From positions 753,501-817,500 of the forward strand of contig JACVTC010000065.1 in NCBI GenBank assembly GCA_016946835.1: DNA of 64,000 nucleotides. Direction: 5' to 3'. Source of the DNA: Neocallimastix lanati (nom. inval.). Lineage: Eukaryota; Neocallimastigomycota; Neocallimastigomycetes; Neocallimastigales; Neocallimastigaceae. The notes below the pieces were generated by a model that searched no databases, was not told the DNA's origin, and worked only from the letters and a program-made list of their open reading frames with translations. The position numbers were made by a program, and so were the translations under genes. Positions 10,805-23,370 of this stretch are shown here, one piece after another. Positions within the stretch are counted from its first letter, which is position 1, and each line of letters begins with the position of its first letter.

Positions 10805-11637
10805 TGGTACAGAATTGAAGATTATAAAAAAAAAATAATATATTCTAATAATTAAAAATTTTATTTTTCACTAACAAAATAAATATTATTTTAACTATTC
10901 TAATATAAATAACTTAAATAAATATTTTAATAAAATTTATCTCTAAATTAAAACTAAATTACCAAAACAAACCAAATATTTAAACTAACCAAAATTAATT
11001 TTATCTTTAACTATAATAAAACACAAAAACAAAACTAATCAATTTAACTAGAGAACAATTTAATTTTATATAATTATTTATTTAATTATTTATTAATACT
11101 AATACTAAATATTTACTATTTCATTCTCGAAAAATTAAAAGAAAAATATAAAAATAAAGTTGAAAGAAGAGGAAGAACTAAAGTATTGTTTTACTTTGTT
11201 CTTTTTATATCATTAAAACATTTATTTGATTGGAGTAAAAATAAAAATAAAAATATAAAATATAATAAAAATATAATAACAAAAATATAATAATTTTATA
11301 ATAATAAAATATAATAAAATATAATTTTAATATAATATTTAATATAAGATAATAATAAAAATATAATAAAGTATAATAAAAATTTTATAATAAAAATATA
11401 AAATAATAATAAATATAATTTTAATTATTTATAATAAAATATCTAATTGTTTACTATTACAATATTAAATAAATACAATTAATACATTATTTTAAATAAT
11501 TTAATTATTTATGCATTATTTAATTTCCTTATTATATATTTTAATACTTTAGTATTTATTCTTATTTATTTATTAATTAATCTTAATAGTTTATTTAATT
11601 TTTTATTTATTTTTTATTTATTATTTGTATCGTAACA
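10805..11637 (-). repeat. 5' LTR of E2
   Basis: 833 bp, near-identical to 3717-4548. It is followed by a 5-nt spacer AAAGT and then the E3 LTR. Confidence 0.9.
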
Positions 11638-11642
11638 AAAGT

Positions 11643-12320
11643 TGATACGATATATTTTTAAATATTCGTATTTACAATAGTTTTGGGCGCTACACTGGGG
11701 AATTGTACTAAATTATATATTCTAATAATAATATTAATTATTTTATTTAATTATTTAAAATTTTTATTTTAGGATATTTGTTTTGTAATATTTTATTTTT
11801 ATTTTATTTTATTTTATTTTATTTTATTTTATTTTATTTTATTTTATTTTTATCATATTAATTAACTATTAATAATTATAATTTAATTATAATATTCTAC
11901 AATTAATTACTTAAACAACTAATTTTATTAAAACTAATAACTAAACTACTATCTTAACTAATTAAAACATTTTTCTTATATTAAATCAACTATTACTAAT
12001 TAACATATATCAATAATTTTTTTTTTAACAAAAACATTTTTTTTTTTTATAATATTTTTTATATATTTTTTTTTTATAATTATTATCTCTATATTAAATC
12101 ATAATTGTTATATTTTATATAAACATTAATATAAAAGTTTATATTATAATAATTAAATTTTATACTATAATAATGTTATTTTATATGATTTATAATTAAT
12201 ATAATTCATCATTTTTATATAATTAATTTTATAATAATATATATTTTACAAACTTTATATAATTAATATAATTTAATAATAATTTTAAAATATCATTATT
12301 TTTCTTTTCATCTTGTATCA
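11643..12320 (-). repeat. 3' LTR of E3
   Basis: 678 bp with inverted ends TGATAC/GTATCA. It contains a TTTTA pentamer run (about 11792-11850) also present in the 5' LTR. A GTGGGCG-containing polypurine-like stretch (minus strand) adjoins it at 12321-12335. Confidence 0.88.
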
Positions 12321-12454
12321 GAACGCCCACGCTTTAGATCAGACTTCGTCCCTTGAAGTCTAAAGAATATTTGTATGAAATAATAAATTTTAAAATTTAT
12401 AAGGCATTATTTTTTTTTTTTTTTTTTTTTGTAATATAATTATATGATTATTAT

Positions 12455-12509
<55 letters not shown>

Positions 12510-12553
12510 GTAGTGATTTATTTTAAACTATTATTATTTTTTAAATATTAATA
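12321..12553. other. Low-complexity 3' untranslated stretch of E3
   Basis: T runs and TA repeats between the pol stop and the 3' LTR. About 12336-12361 keeps sequence nearly identical to the last coding bases of E2 pol (around 4562-4591), so the E3 pol C-terminus appears to have been cut short and pushed away from the LTR by low-complexity insertions. Confidence 0.6.
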
Positions 12554-13757
12554 TTAATCAGTGATTTCTACAAAACTACTTATATAAGGAATAACATTTT
12601 TGAGATGTATATTTCTTTCGGCAACTTCATTAGTAATTGGATCACAAACTGTAACAGTATTAAATTGTTGCTTAACTATTTTTAATGGTCCAATAAAATA
12701 AGGGTCCAATTTTCTTCTATTAAAATTCCTGATTAATACTAAATCTCCAGGTTTAAATTCACTTCTTAATCTTTTAATTTGTTTTCTTCTATCTTTCCAT
12801 AGTTCATTAGCAGTTTCTATATTCCGAATAGCTTCATTAATCCATTTATTATGTGTAATAAATTTTCTTAAATAATATTCTTCATCAGTTTCATTTTCAT
12901 GTTTTTGATCAACATTAATTGTAAGTTCGAAAGGTTGCAAATCCCTTCTACCATAAAGTAATTCAAAACTGCTATATTTTGTTACTTCATTCTTCGCTGT
13001 TCTAAGCGCCCATAAAGCACTAGGTAGAATATCATCCCAATCTTTATTATTTTTTCCTAAAAGCCGCAAATATTTTCCAATTTCTCTATTTCTATTCTCA
13101 ACTTCTCCATTAGAAGGCGGATGATACGTAGCCACATTATGTACATATACATCATGCAAATCGAGAAAAGCTTTAGTTTTATCTGAAATAAGTTGTGGGC
13201 CATTATCTGTAATTAATAACTCTGGTATTTCATGCCTCGAAAACACATTAATTAAAAATCTTATTACATCTTCAGATTCTGTTTTTTCTAATGGTTCAGC
13301 TTCCACCCATTTGGTAAGGTAGTCAACTAATACTATGATATATCTATTTCCTCTAGCAGTTGTATATAATGGACCAACTAAATCTAAACCAACTCTTGTG
13401 AAAGGCAATCCTGGTGGTGTTGGAATATCTTCAGGGTATTTATTTTGAGGCTGTGGCTTATACATTTGACATTTCTTACAACATTTTATAAATATTTTTA
13501 TATCTTTATTCATTCCTTTCCAAAAGTAATCTCTTTTTAATCTATGATAGGTTTTATAACAACCTTCATGTCCTACGTTATGTGCTAAATTAATTAATTT
13601 CCATTTTTCTTTTTCATCAAAAATTACTCTTCTTAAATTATTATTTTGTTTATAATAAATAATCCCATCTATTTCTACAAATTTTTGTTTTATATAATTA
13701 TCAATAAAATCATTTAAAAATTTTTCATCATTATTATTATTTTCATTATTATTTATT

Positions 13758-13855
<98 letters not shown>

Positions 13856-16800
13856 GTAATCATTATTATTAGGTGTAACATTTATTACGAAATTTGTATC
13901 TAGATATACATTATTGTTAGATAAAATATTTCTTGAGTAATTTTTATTTATATCATTATTTAACATTTCATTATTATCATCCTTTTGAAAGTTATTATTT
14001 GTAAAATTATTATTAATTTTATCAATTTTTAAAATATTATTATATTTCTTTTTTCCTATAGTTATACTTCTATGATCTTCTTGTTCATTTTTATTAAGAG
14101 ATTTTTTGTTAATATTTTTATCAATATTCAAAATTTTATTGAATTTATTATTAATGCTTATATTATTTTGATTTACAATATTATTTTTTTCATTTTCATT
14201 TTCTTTTTCATTTTCATTTGTTGTACTCTCATTTTTTATATCTCTAAATAATACATTATTTTGAATTACATTATTATTTAATATTTCGGTTTTAAAGCTT
14301 GTTTCCTTTGTTAAATAATTATTATTTTTATATGCATCATGTATATTATTATATTTTGTATTATAATTTTCTTTGTTTTCATTTGAATAGTTATTTTGAA
14401 TAATGTTACAATTTTTTAATTTTTCATCTAAGTAATTAATTTTATTATAATTATTATTTTCATTGAGATTATTATTTTTATTCCTATTATTATTTCCAAC
14501 AAAATTATTTTCATTAGGATTATTGTTTTTATTATAATTGTTATTTTTAATATAATTATTATTAGTATTAAAGTTATTATTTTTATTAAACCCATTAATT
14601 TCTATTTTTTTATCAGAGATATTATTTTTATTATAATTATTATTGTTTTCATTCTCATATAATTTATGATTGTTTGTGATATTATTTATTTTTATTTTTT
14701 TAGATAAATTGCTATTTTTAATAGTATTTTTATTGTCTATTTTTATAAATAAATTGTCATTAGTATTTTCCCTACTGATTTTATTTCTTGATTTATTAAT
14801 TTCATTAGAATTATTATTTCTTATATTCTCTTTTAAAATAATATTTTTAATTGAATTATTATCTTTATTAAAATTGTTTTCCAAAATAATATTTTTATTT
14901 TCTTCTACATTCTTATTTTGTATATCTTCACCAGAATTTAATCTTGAAAGTGCATCTGCAATTACATTTCTCCTCCCCTCTTCATATAAAACTTTAACTT
15001 TTAAAATACTGAATTCCGTAATCCATTTAATATGACGGCTAGAAGTAGGTTCTTTACTATTGAAAATATAAACTAAGGGTTTATGATCAGTGTACAAAAT
15101 AGTTTCAAAATTATTACCTGTTAAAAATGGTCTAAATTTCATAACACAATAGTAAGCAGCTAATCCTTCCAAATCCGTAATACTATAGTTTAATTCTGCA
15201 TTTACTAAGGTACGACTTTCAAAATAAATAGGCTTTTCATCATTATTCTCATCTAACTGAATAAGAACTCCACCAATACCATATTTAGAGGCGTCCGTAC
15301 GAATAATAAATGGTTTTTCAAAAACAGGAGGTGATAAAATAGGTGCAGAAATTATTTTATTTTTTAATTCAACAAAAGCCTTATTAGTAGTATCAGTCCA
15401 TACAAAAGGAACATTTTTTTTTGTAAGTTCATATAATGGTTTAGCAATTTGAGCAAAATTATAAATGAATTTCCTATAATAGCCAATAGCACCTAAAAAA
15501 GAACGTAGTTGCTTAATATTTTTAGGAGGTAACCAATTCATAATAACATTCACTTTTGAATCAATAGGACTAATTCCTTTAGTAGATAATTTGTGTCCTA
15601 ATAATTCTACTTCTTCTTTAAAAAAATGACATTTCTCTAAATTAATTTTTAATCCATTATTATGTAGAATTTTGAAAACCTTTTCAAGATCTTTAATATG
15701 CTGATCCATTGAGGGAGAATACACAACAAGATCATCGATATAGACAAAGACACAAACACCAATCAAGTCGAAGAATATTCGGTTCATCTCCCTTTGAAAA
15801 GTTGCGGGAGCATTACACAACCCAAAAGGCATAACTTGAAAATTAAAATTACCATAAATAGTAGTAAAACACGTAATATCTCTATCATCAGGATGCATAG
15901 GAATTTGATGGTATCCTGAAAATAAATCAATTGTTGAAAGAACTGCGGTGTTTCCTACATAATAAAGAATATCATCGATAATAGGAAGGGCATAGGCATC
16001 TTTCTTCGTACAGTTATTTACTACTCTATAATCAACGCACATTCTTACTTGACCATTTTTTTTTAACACAAGAACAACTGGTGAAGACCAAGGAGAATTT
16101 GAAGGAACAATTAATTTATTGTTAATGAGTTTAATTATTTCTTTTTTTAGAGCATCTGCTTGTACTTTAGAGAGTCTATATGCTCTCTGTTTAACAGGGT
16201 GAGTACCAGGAACTAAATTAATTCTATGAGGAAATAATTTAGAATTACCTAAATCATCTGTTTTAACAGCTAAAATATCCGTGTATGATAAAAATAAAAT
16301 TTTAATTGAATCTCTAATAGAAGAAGGTACTTCAGATAATATGTCGTGTACAAGCGAAATTTTCTTATCATTTTGCAGAGATTTTAAATCAACAAAAGAT
16401 GAATTATCATCAGAAGTTATTAAAAGAATAGCGGGACAAATTTTTGAATCATTATTAAGAAATAACACATTATTATCAATAGAAAATAAATCATTATTAT
16501 TAAGAACTTCATCATTAGATAATATTAAATTATCAAAATCACTAATATTTATATTAGAAGTATCATTACACAAAAAATTTGAACACGCACAATAATTGAT
16601 AATACCATCACAACGCGTAACATAATTTTCAGAATCATTTTTATTAATATTTAAATCATTAACATTAGAAAAATTTACATTATACATTAAATTAGAAAGT
16701 TCAATAAAATCACCATTATCATTTTTACGTAATAAAGTATCATCAACTAAATCTAGCACAAATCTATTTTTCTTAAGCGTGTCAATACCAATTAACACGT

Positions 16801-17466
16801 CGAAAATATCATCTTTTTCTATTTTTCTGAAATAGTCTTTGAAAGTGTAGCCGCCTATTTCAATTTCTAATTCGTATACATCCGAAGAAATATAATTATT
16901 AGAATAAGCCTGGAATATTCTTTCCGAAATAGTTCCAACGGCCGTTTTATTTATTTTATACTTCTCGAATGCAGCAGCAGTAATTAAATTAACACTTGCA
17001 CAAGAATCTAAGAATATTTCTGCGTAGGATCCTTCAATAGTACCATTTACTTTTATAACTTTATAGTCGCTTAACAATGATAAAGCATTTATTAAAAATT
17101 CTTTACTGGTACTTTTAATTAATTTTTGTTCTTTGTTAAACCCGGTACGAAATTTAGGACATAAGTCCAATAAGTGTGCCAATTTAAGTTTGACTTCTAT
17201 ATTGGCAACATCTTTAACCAGGTCATTTATATCATAATTATCGACCAAATTGATCATTTTAATATGTTTCTCTAATTTTGACGTCTTAGTATTACCTCCA
17301 TTTTCATTTTCGTTTGTAGTATTGGATATTATCTCTTTAATTCTATTTAATTTGTTAATTTTTTTTGCGTTTGAAATATTTGGTTGGTTTATATATGATA
17401 TATCCAAATGTTCCAATTTTTCTGTGTTATTATTACTATCATTATTAGTATTAATATTATCATTAA

Positions 17467-17515
<49 letters not shown>

Positions 17516-18515
17516 GTTATTATTATTATTATTATAATTATTGATATTATTAGAATTGTCATTATTGTTAATATTATTATTATAATCATCAATATTAATA
17601 TCATGATTATTATTATTATTATAATTTAAATTATTTGGATCATCCTCTAAATTCATATTATCTTCATCTCGAATATTTCCATTATTATTAATTTCAATAA
17701 TATCTGGATTTTCTCTAAAATTAACCTTTTTTGTAGAAGAAAGATATTCACCTTCAATTATTTTATTATTATTTAGTTCCTCATTATTATTACTATCATT
17801 ATAATTATCATTATTATTATTTATTTGTTTCATGGCTAGAGTGTGAATAGGAACTGGATTATCTTTGAGATGAAGCCTTTGTGTTTCTTTATAAGGCCCC
17901 TTATATTTTTCTTTATTTTGTTTCCCTTTTCTCTGAGCAGCAAAAACAACTTCATCCTGGAATTCTTCATTGGTATCTCTTAAATAAACATTATTATTAT
18001 TATTTTTATTATAATTGTTATTATAATAATCATTTTTTTCATTATCATTATCCTTAATATTATTATTACAATGATTATTACAATTATTATAATGATTATT
18101 ATTATCATCGATATAATAATCATTATTATCATTTCTCATATTAACATTATCACTATTACATTTCATAATACTATTATTATAATTATAATTATAGTTATTG
18201 TAATTTTTATAATTATTATTATGATTGTAATTATTAGTATCGTTATTATTATAATTATCATTACTATAATCACTATTACTATAATTATTATTAAGATTCT
18301 TATTGTTATAATTACTATTATTATTATTAATATTAACATTATTATTAATATCACTATTATTATTAATATTACTATTATTATTATTAATATAACTATGACT
18401 ATTATTATTATAATTATTGTTATTAATATTACCTCGATTATTATAATCATCATTATTATAATTATTACCATTATTAACAAAATTATAATTATTATTATAA
18501 CTACTATTATGATTA

Positions 18516-18546
<31 letters not shown>

Positions 18547-19096
18547 AACTATTACTATTATTATCATTATTGTAACGATTATTAATGTAATTATTATTAT
18601 ATGTGTAATTATTATTTTTGTTATTTTTATGGTTATTGTTATTATTAAAGTTATTGTTATTATTAGTATTATTGTTATTGTTACAATTTGGTTTATTGCA
18701 ATAATTATTATTACTATTATAATTATCATAAATATTATAATTATTATAATTATTATTATCATTATCATTGGAATTAGTATTAAAATTATCTTTTCTATTG
18801 ACTAAATAAATATTCTCATTGTTTTTATAGTTGTTGTCTTTATTCTTGATATCCATTTCTTCATTATTTCCATAATTTTCATTTCTTTCATTATTATTAA
18901 TTAGTAAATTATTATTTTTATTTTTAATATTCTTATAATATATATTATTTTCATTATAATTATTAGGTTCATTAATATTATTATTATTATTATTATAATG
19001 ATTATGGAAGTTATCATTACAATAATTGTCGTTGTTTATACATAAAAGGGTGGTTTGTTTACTGGAAGTTGGCCTTCTCCCATAATCTATTTTAAA
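12554..19096 (-). CDS. Pol polyprotein of E3 with poly-Asn regions
   Basis: Open from the slip site (19096) to the stop at 12554; the first in-frame ATG is at 18856 (2100 aa from there). Positions from that ATG: about 1-500 is mostly Asn-rich; protease near 615 with FLDSCASVNLI (Cys in place of the usual Gly of D-S/T-G); reverse transcriptase with YIDD near 1040; RNase H RTDASKYG near 1187 ending ADALSRL near 1302; an Asn/Lys-rich linker of roughly 430 residues, including about 35 consecutive Asn near 1680; integrase with HNVGHEG and CKKCQ, then GLDLVG, TDNGPQL and NGEVE as D,D-35-E; a GPY/F-like end (YFIGPLKIVKQ). The linker between RNase H and integrase is absent from E2, E4 and E5. No internal stop is present despite its length. 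Confidence 0.9.
19064..19096 (-). promoter_or_regulatory. -1 ribosomal frameshift site, E3 gag/pol
   Basis: Heptamer T TTA AAA (19096-19090) followed at once by the gag stop TAG. The 8-nt spacer is 19089-19082. The hairpin is GGGAG (19081-19077), 8-nt loop, CTTCC (19068-19064), with one G-U pair at the third position. The -1 frame is open through pol. Confidence 0.88.
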
Positions 19097-20655
19097 TTGC
19101 TATCGCTTCTAATATTTTGCTGATGAGGATTTTGATTATCAAAGTACCTAGGATTACTTTTATTTCTTATTTCCTCCATATTTCTTGCATTGTTGTAGTT
19201 ATCATTGTTATAGTTGTCATAATTAGTATTATTAGTATTATAATTATTATTTCCATAATTACTATTACTATTATAATTATTATTTCTATTATAATTATTA
19301 TTGTTATTATACATATTATTGTTATTATAATTATTATTGTTATAATTGCTATTAATATAATTATTATTGCTATAATTGTTATTATTATAATTATTATTGT
19401 TATTATAATTATTTTTTCCTCTATTGTTGTTGTTCCTAAAATTATAATTACCATTGTTAATATTATTATTATTGGAATTATTATTATAGTTACCAAAATT
19501 ATTATTATTATTATTATTGTTACTGTTATTGAAATTATTATTATTATTATTATTGCTACTATTAATATTACTGTTATAGAAATTATTATAATTATTATTA
19601 TTGTTATTATAATTACTGTTATAATTATTATTACCATATAGAGTATTATAATTATTATTATTATTATTATTATTAATATTATAATTATTTCCATTATTTC
19701 CGTTATTAAACATTCTATTTCCATTATTATTATAATTATTTTCATTATAAAATCCAGAATTAAATTTTCCGAAGGTCATTAATTGATTCTGATCCTGACT
19801 ATAATTAAGAGATTTATTTTTATTTCTTAAATTTCTTTTGTTACATTCTCTTGCTTTGTGACCTGGTTCGCCACAGAGGTAGCAAGTAAAATTTCTAAAT
19901 TGATTATTATTATTGTTGTTATTATTATACCTTGAATTAAATCTTTCTTGACGATATCGACCAGTAGAAAACAGATCAGCATTGCCCACATAATACGCAT
20001 TTTGTATAGAATTATCTAAATCCCTATTTCCTTCGGTCAATCCTCTATATAATGGATGTTCTAATAAAGAATTTTGACAATTAGAATTATTTTGGAAGAC
20101 CATAGAAGTGTTGAGAAATTCATTATTTCCTATGGTCCTTTTTTCGGCTTTCTCGGCTCTTACAGCCACTTCAAAAGCATCCGACAAGGTATCACATTCG
20201 GCTAAGAGAATTTGAGAATGAACATATATTCTTGATTTTATTGAATTTAAATAATCATCGACTGATATAATCTTCTGATAATCTCTATCTAATCGATGAT
20301 ACAAGGTTAAATAACGGTAGTTAAAATTCTTTATATTTTCATTTGGTTTTATTTTCAGATTTTTTAAAACTGAGCATTTATCAGCTGGTTTTATATCCAT
20401 ATACTTTTCAATAGCTGATTGCACTTCTTTATAGTTTGGATACCTTGTGATATTATTCCGAGTGGTTACTAATGATTTCAAAACGTTCCTCAAGTCAGCC
20501 TCCACGGCTATTTTTAGCCATACAAAAATTCTAGATGAATCTTGGATGTCATGCATTTCCATGACACCCTTAAAATCTTCTATCCATGTGTCTATGTCTT
20601 TACCATAGTCACATAGATATGGTAGATCACGTTTTACTTTGGAAGCGTCAACCAT
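19087..20655 (-). CDS. Gag of E3 with Asn-rich tail
   Basis: 522 aa from an ATG at 20655 (MVDASKVKRDLPYLCDYG). The N-terminal ~170 residues align by pattern with the E2 and E4 Gags (DIDTWIEDF equals DIDSWCDEF). A CCHC knuckle, CYLCGEPGHKARECN, is near 255-269. The remaining ~240 residues are almost entirely N, Y, S and G, encoded by AAT/TAT repeats, a composition typical of prion-like domains. It ends ..SNLK stop, overlapping the frameshift heptamer. It forms the particle shell and binds RNA; the tail's effect is unknown. Confidence 0.9.
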   Translation of the reverse strand: MVDASKVKRDLPYLCDYGKDIDTWIEDFKGVMEMHDIQDSSRIFVWLKIAVEADLRNVLKSLVTTRNNITRYPNYKEVQSAIEKYMDIKPADKCSVLKNLKIKPNENIKNFNYRYLTLYHRLDRDYQKIISVDDYLNSIKSRIYVHSQILLAECDTLSDAFEVAVRAEKAEKRTIGNNEFLNTSMVFQNNSNCQNSLLEHPLYRGLTEGNRDLDNSIQNAYYVGNADLFSTGRYRQERFNSRYNNNNNNNNQFRNFTCYLCGEPGHKARECNKRNLRNKNKSLNYSQDQNQLMTFGKFNSGFYNENNYNNNGNRMFNNGNNGNNYNINNNNNNNNYNTLYGNNNYNSNYNNNNNNYNNFYNSNINSSNNNNNNNFNNSNNNNNNNNFGNYNNNSNNNNINNGNYNFRNNNNRGKNNYNNNNNYNNNNYSNNNYINSNYNNNNYNNNNMYNNNNNYNRNNNYNSNSNYGNNNYNTNNTNYDNYNNDNYNNARNMEEIRNKSNPRYFDNQNPHQQNIRSDSNLK

Positions 20656-20895
20656 TATTAATTAACTACTAAAAAAGGAAAAAAAAATGAAACAAAACTT
20701 ATATTTAATACGTAATTTATTTTCTTATTTAATTCGACTTATCTCTAATATTATTTATTTATTTTTACTATTATATATATATATATATTTTAATAAAAAA
20801 AAAAAAATAAATTTTTTTTTTTTTTTTTTTTTATAATATTATTATTATTTTCATATAATTTAATAGTGCAGCGCCCGGATTCTCCACCAAAAATA
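20656..20895 (-). other. E3 leader and primer-binding site
   Basis: Short AT-rich leader. The primer-binding site is the minus-strand sequence over 20889-20871, starting TGGTGGAGAATCC, six bases inside the LTR edge. It implies a primer tRNA ending GGATTCTCCACCA. Confidence 0.6.
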
Positions 20896-21572
20896 TGATA
20901 CGATATATTTTTAAATATTCGTATTTACAATAGTTTTGGGCGCTACACTGGGGAATTGTACTAAATTATATATTCTAATAATAATATTAATTATTTTATT
21001 TAATTATTTAAAATTTTTATTTTAGGATATTTGTTTTGTAATATTTTATTTTTATTTTATTTTATTTTATTTTATTTTATTTTATTTTATTTTATTTTAT
21101 TTTTATCATATTAATTAACTATTAATAATTATAATTTAATTATAATATTCTACAATTAATTACTTAAACAACTAATTTTATTAAAACTAATAACTAAACT
21201 ACTATCTTAACTAATTAAAACATTTTTCTTATATTAAATCAACTATTACTAATTAACATATATCAATAATTTTTTTTTTAACAAAAACATTTTTTTTTTT
21301 TATAATATTTTTTATATATTTTTTTTTATAATTATTATCTCTATATTAAATCATAATTGTTATATTTTATATAAACATTAATATAAAAGTTTATATTATA
21401 ATAATTAAATTTTATACTATAATAATGTTATTTTATATGATTTATAATTAATATAATTCATCATTTTTATATAATTAATTTTATAATAATATATATTTTA
21501 CAAACTTTATATAATTAATATAATTTAATAATAATTTTAAAATATCATTATTTTTCTTTTCATCTTGTATTA
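20896..21572 (-). repeat. 5' LTR of E3
   Basis: 677 bp, near-identical to 11643-12320. Its outer edge is 14 nt before tRNA-Val, so any LTR promoter would fire away from the tRNA gene. Confidence 0.88.
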
Positions 21573-21586
21573 AAGTAATATGTAAT

Positions 21587-21659
21587 ATCCGAATAGTGTA
21601 GTGGTTATCACGTTTGCTTTACACGCAAAAGGTCTCCGGTTCGAACCCGGGTTCGGGTA
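21587..21659 (+). tRNA. tRNA-Val (anticodon UAC)
   Basis: 73 nt, cloverleaf checked by hand. The acceptor ATCCGAA pairs with TTCGGGT, with discriminator A. The D arm is GTGTAGTGGTTATCAC. The anticodon stem TTTGC/GCAAA encloses loop TTTACAC, so the anticodon is TAC. The T arm CCGG-TTCGAAC-CCGG contains the B box. CCA is not encoded, as expected for a eukaryotic nuclear gene, and there is no intron. An LTR ends 14 nt upstream. Confidence 0.96.
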
Positions 21660-21661
21660 AA

Positions 21662-21667
21662 TTTTTT
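21662..21667 (+). terminator. RNA polymerase III terminator of tRNA-Val
   Basis: Run of six T starting 2 nt after the tRNA. Confidence 0.8.
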
Positions 21668-23370
21668 AGAATAAAAATAATTTTATAATATTTATGAAAA
21701 GATGATTGTATTATTAATAAGTAAATACGTATTTATTCAAAAATGTAATATTTAATTTTAAATTGAATTAATTAATTAATTTTGTTTATAATATAATTAA
21801 ATGAAAGTAATAAATATTTTGATTTGAAAGGGCTATTATATTAATCAAATATAGAGTTAGAATTGGTAATGTTCTGTATCAAAGTTTAAATAATACAAAG
21901 ATTTAAAGATGTTTTATTGATAAAATTTATTATAAAAATAATTATTATAAAATATATTAATAAAGATTTATTTAAAAATATTTATTATAAGATTTATTAT
22001 TAAAATTTATTATTTAAATATTTAAAAAAAAATTTATTGATAATATTTAGTATAAATTACCAATAAAATTTAATAATAGTTATAGAATATTAATATTAAT
22101 AAAATTCTGAAATATTGAATAAAAGTTATAAAATATTAATAAAAGCTATAAAGTATTCATAAGATATTGATAAAATATTAAAATTAATTTTTATTATTAA
22201 GTTATTAAAGATTTATAATTTTAATTTGGGAATTAATCTGTTTTTTTTATGATATGTTGTATCAGAATTGATAAAGAATGAAATTGAAAATTAGAAAATA
22301 AATATAAAGTGCTATTTTTAAATAATTAAGTAATTAATATAATTAAAATATTTGAATTATAAAATATTTAATTAGTTTAAATAATAAATAATAATAATAA
22401 TTAAACTAGAATTATAATTATAAAAGAAAAATAGTTATTTAAATAATTAATGTTAATAATTTAATAATTGTTTATAAACAAAGTTAAAATTAAGAAAAAT
22501 GTATAAAAGAAAATGTAAAAATTAGTTTAGAAAAATGTTACTAATTAGCCATTAAAATTAGATAATATTAATTAAAATGATAGTTTTAACAATTTTATAA
22601 TAAATTTGATATCTTAAATACATAAAAAGATGTATTTTTATTTTAATAATTAACAAATAATAAAAGGATTATTTTAATAAAACATATTTTGAATATTTAT
22701 AATATTTTAATAATGATATAATATTAACATTTTAATTTTTTTTTAATTTTCTTTCACGAGGATATATCACTTTCTCGTCTAGAGAATTAAGGTATATTAA
22801 TTTTACGAAATGTTTCTTTAATACTACGAAAATTATTATTTTTGTTTATATTATTTAAGCAATAATTTTTAATTTTTTTTTTTTTTAAAAAATTTAACTA
22901 TTTATAACTAAATATAAACAATAATATTTTTTATTTTGTTATTTATAAATAAAGTATAAACTATAATATAATATTTACTATTTATAATTAAAATAAAGTT
23001 TAATTATATTTTATATTAAAACTAAAATTATTTACATTATTTAATTAAAGTTTATTTACATTTATTAAATTTTTAAATAATTTATTAATAATTTAGTATT
23101 TTTCTGAATGTAATGGCTTAAGAATGATATAGGATTTTAGAATATTATTTAATAATTTTGAAATGTATATTCATAACAATTAACATTTATAACTCCTAAA
23201 AATAAACCAAGAACAACAAATAACACAAACAAAATCAAAACCAAAACTTCTTAAGACTTACTGTTATTTTTATTGTTTTATTTCTACTAAAATTTTTAAG
23301 AAAGAGATTAAAATTAAGAGCTATTATTATAAGAAATTAAGAGCTAGACAATGGTGAAGACAATATAATA
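21668..23370. other. AT-rich intergenic DNA
   Basis: No convincing gene. A TGATAAAGAATG-type LTR-like start occurs near 22269, which resembles the reverse complement of the LTR end at 28764; it may mark the LTR of the gag relic that follows, but its other edge is not clear. Confidence 0.4.

Larger units (their letters stand above)
3717..11637 (-). mobile_element. Complete Ty3/Gypsy-type LTR retrotransposon E2
   Basis: About 7.9 kb, minus strand. Direct LTRs 3717-4548 and 10805-11637 begin TGGTACAG and end CGTAACA, and differ at only a few positions. Order in element direction: 5' LTR, primer-binding site, 1.2-1.3 kb leader, gag, -1 frameshift site, pol, polypurine tract (around 4549-4565, minus-strand AGGGGTGGCATC), 3' LTR. 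The flanks AAAA (left) and AAAG(T) (right) resemble a 4-bp target duplication with one mismatch. Pol is uninterrupted, so the copy could be recent, but gag has no obvious AUG start. It sits between E1 and E3 in the tRNA-Val stack. Confidence 0.9.
11643..21572 (-). mobile_element. Complete Ty3/Gypsy-type LTR retrotransposon E3, Asn-rich
   Basis: About 9.9 kb, minus strand. LTRs 11643-12320 and 20896-21572 start TGATACGATATA and end CTTGTATCA (left) or CTTGTATTA (right). Order: 5' LTR, primer-binding site (20889-20871), short leader, gag, -1 frameshift site, pol, 3' LTR. The flanks AAGT on the left and AAGT on the right fit a 4-bp target duplication. The 5' LTR edge is 14 nt upstream of the mature tRNA-Val. 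It is longer than E2 mainly because of AAT/Asn expansions in gag and pol and low-complexity DNA after pol. Confidence 0.9.

Noticed and set aside
18071-18805. Plus-strand frame of 244 residues rich in Ile
   Set aside because: Antisense shadow of the AAT-encoded Asn tract of E3 pol.
19117-19745. Ile-rich frames on both strands
   Set aside because: Out-of-frame and antisense readings of the Asn-rich E3 Gag tail.
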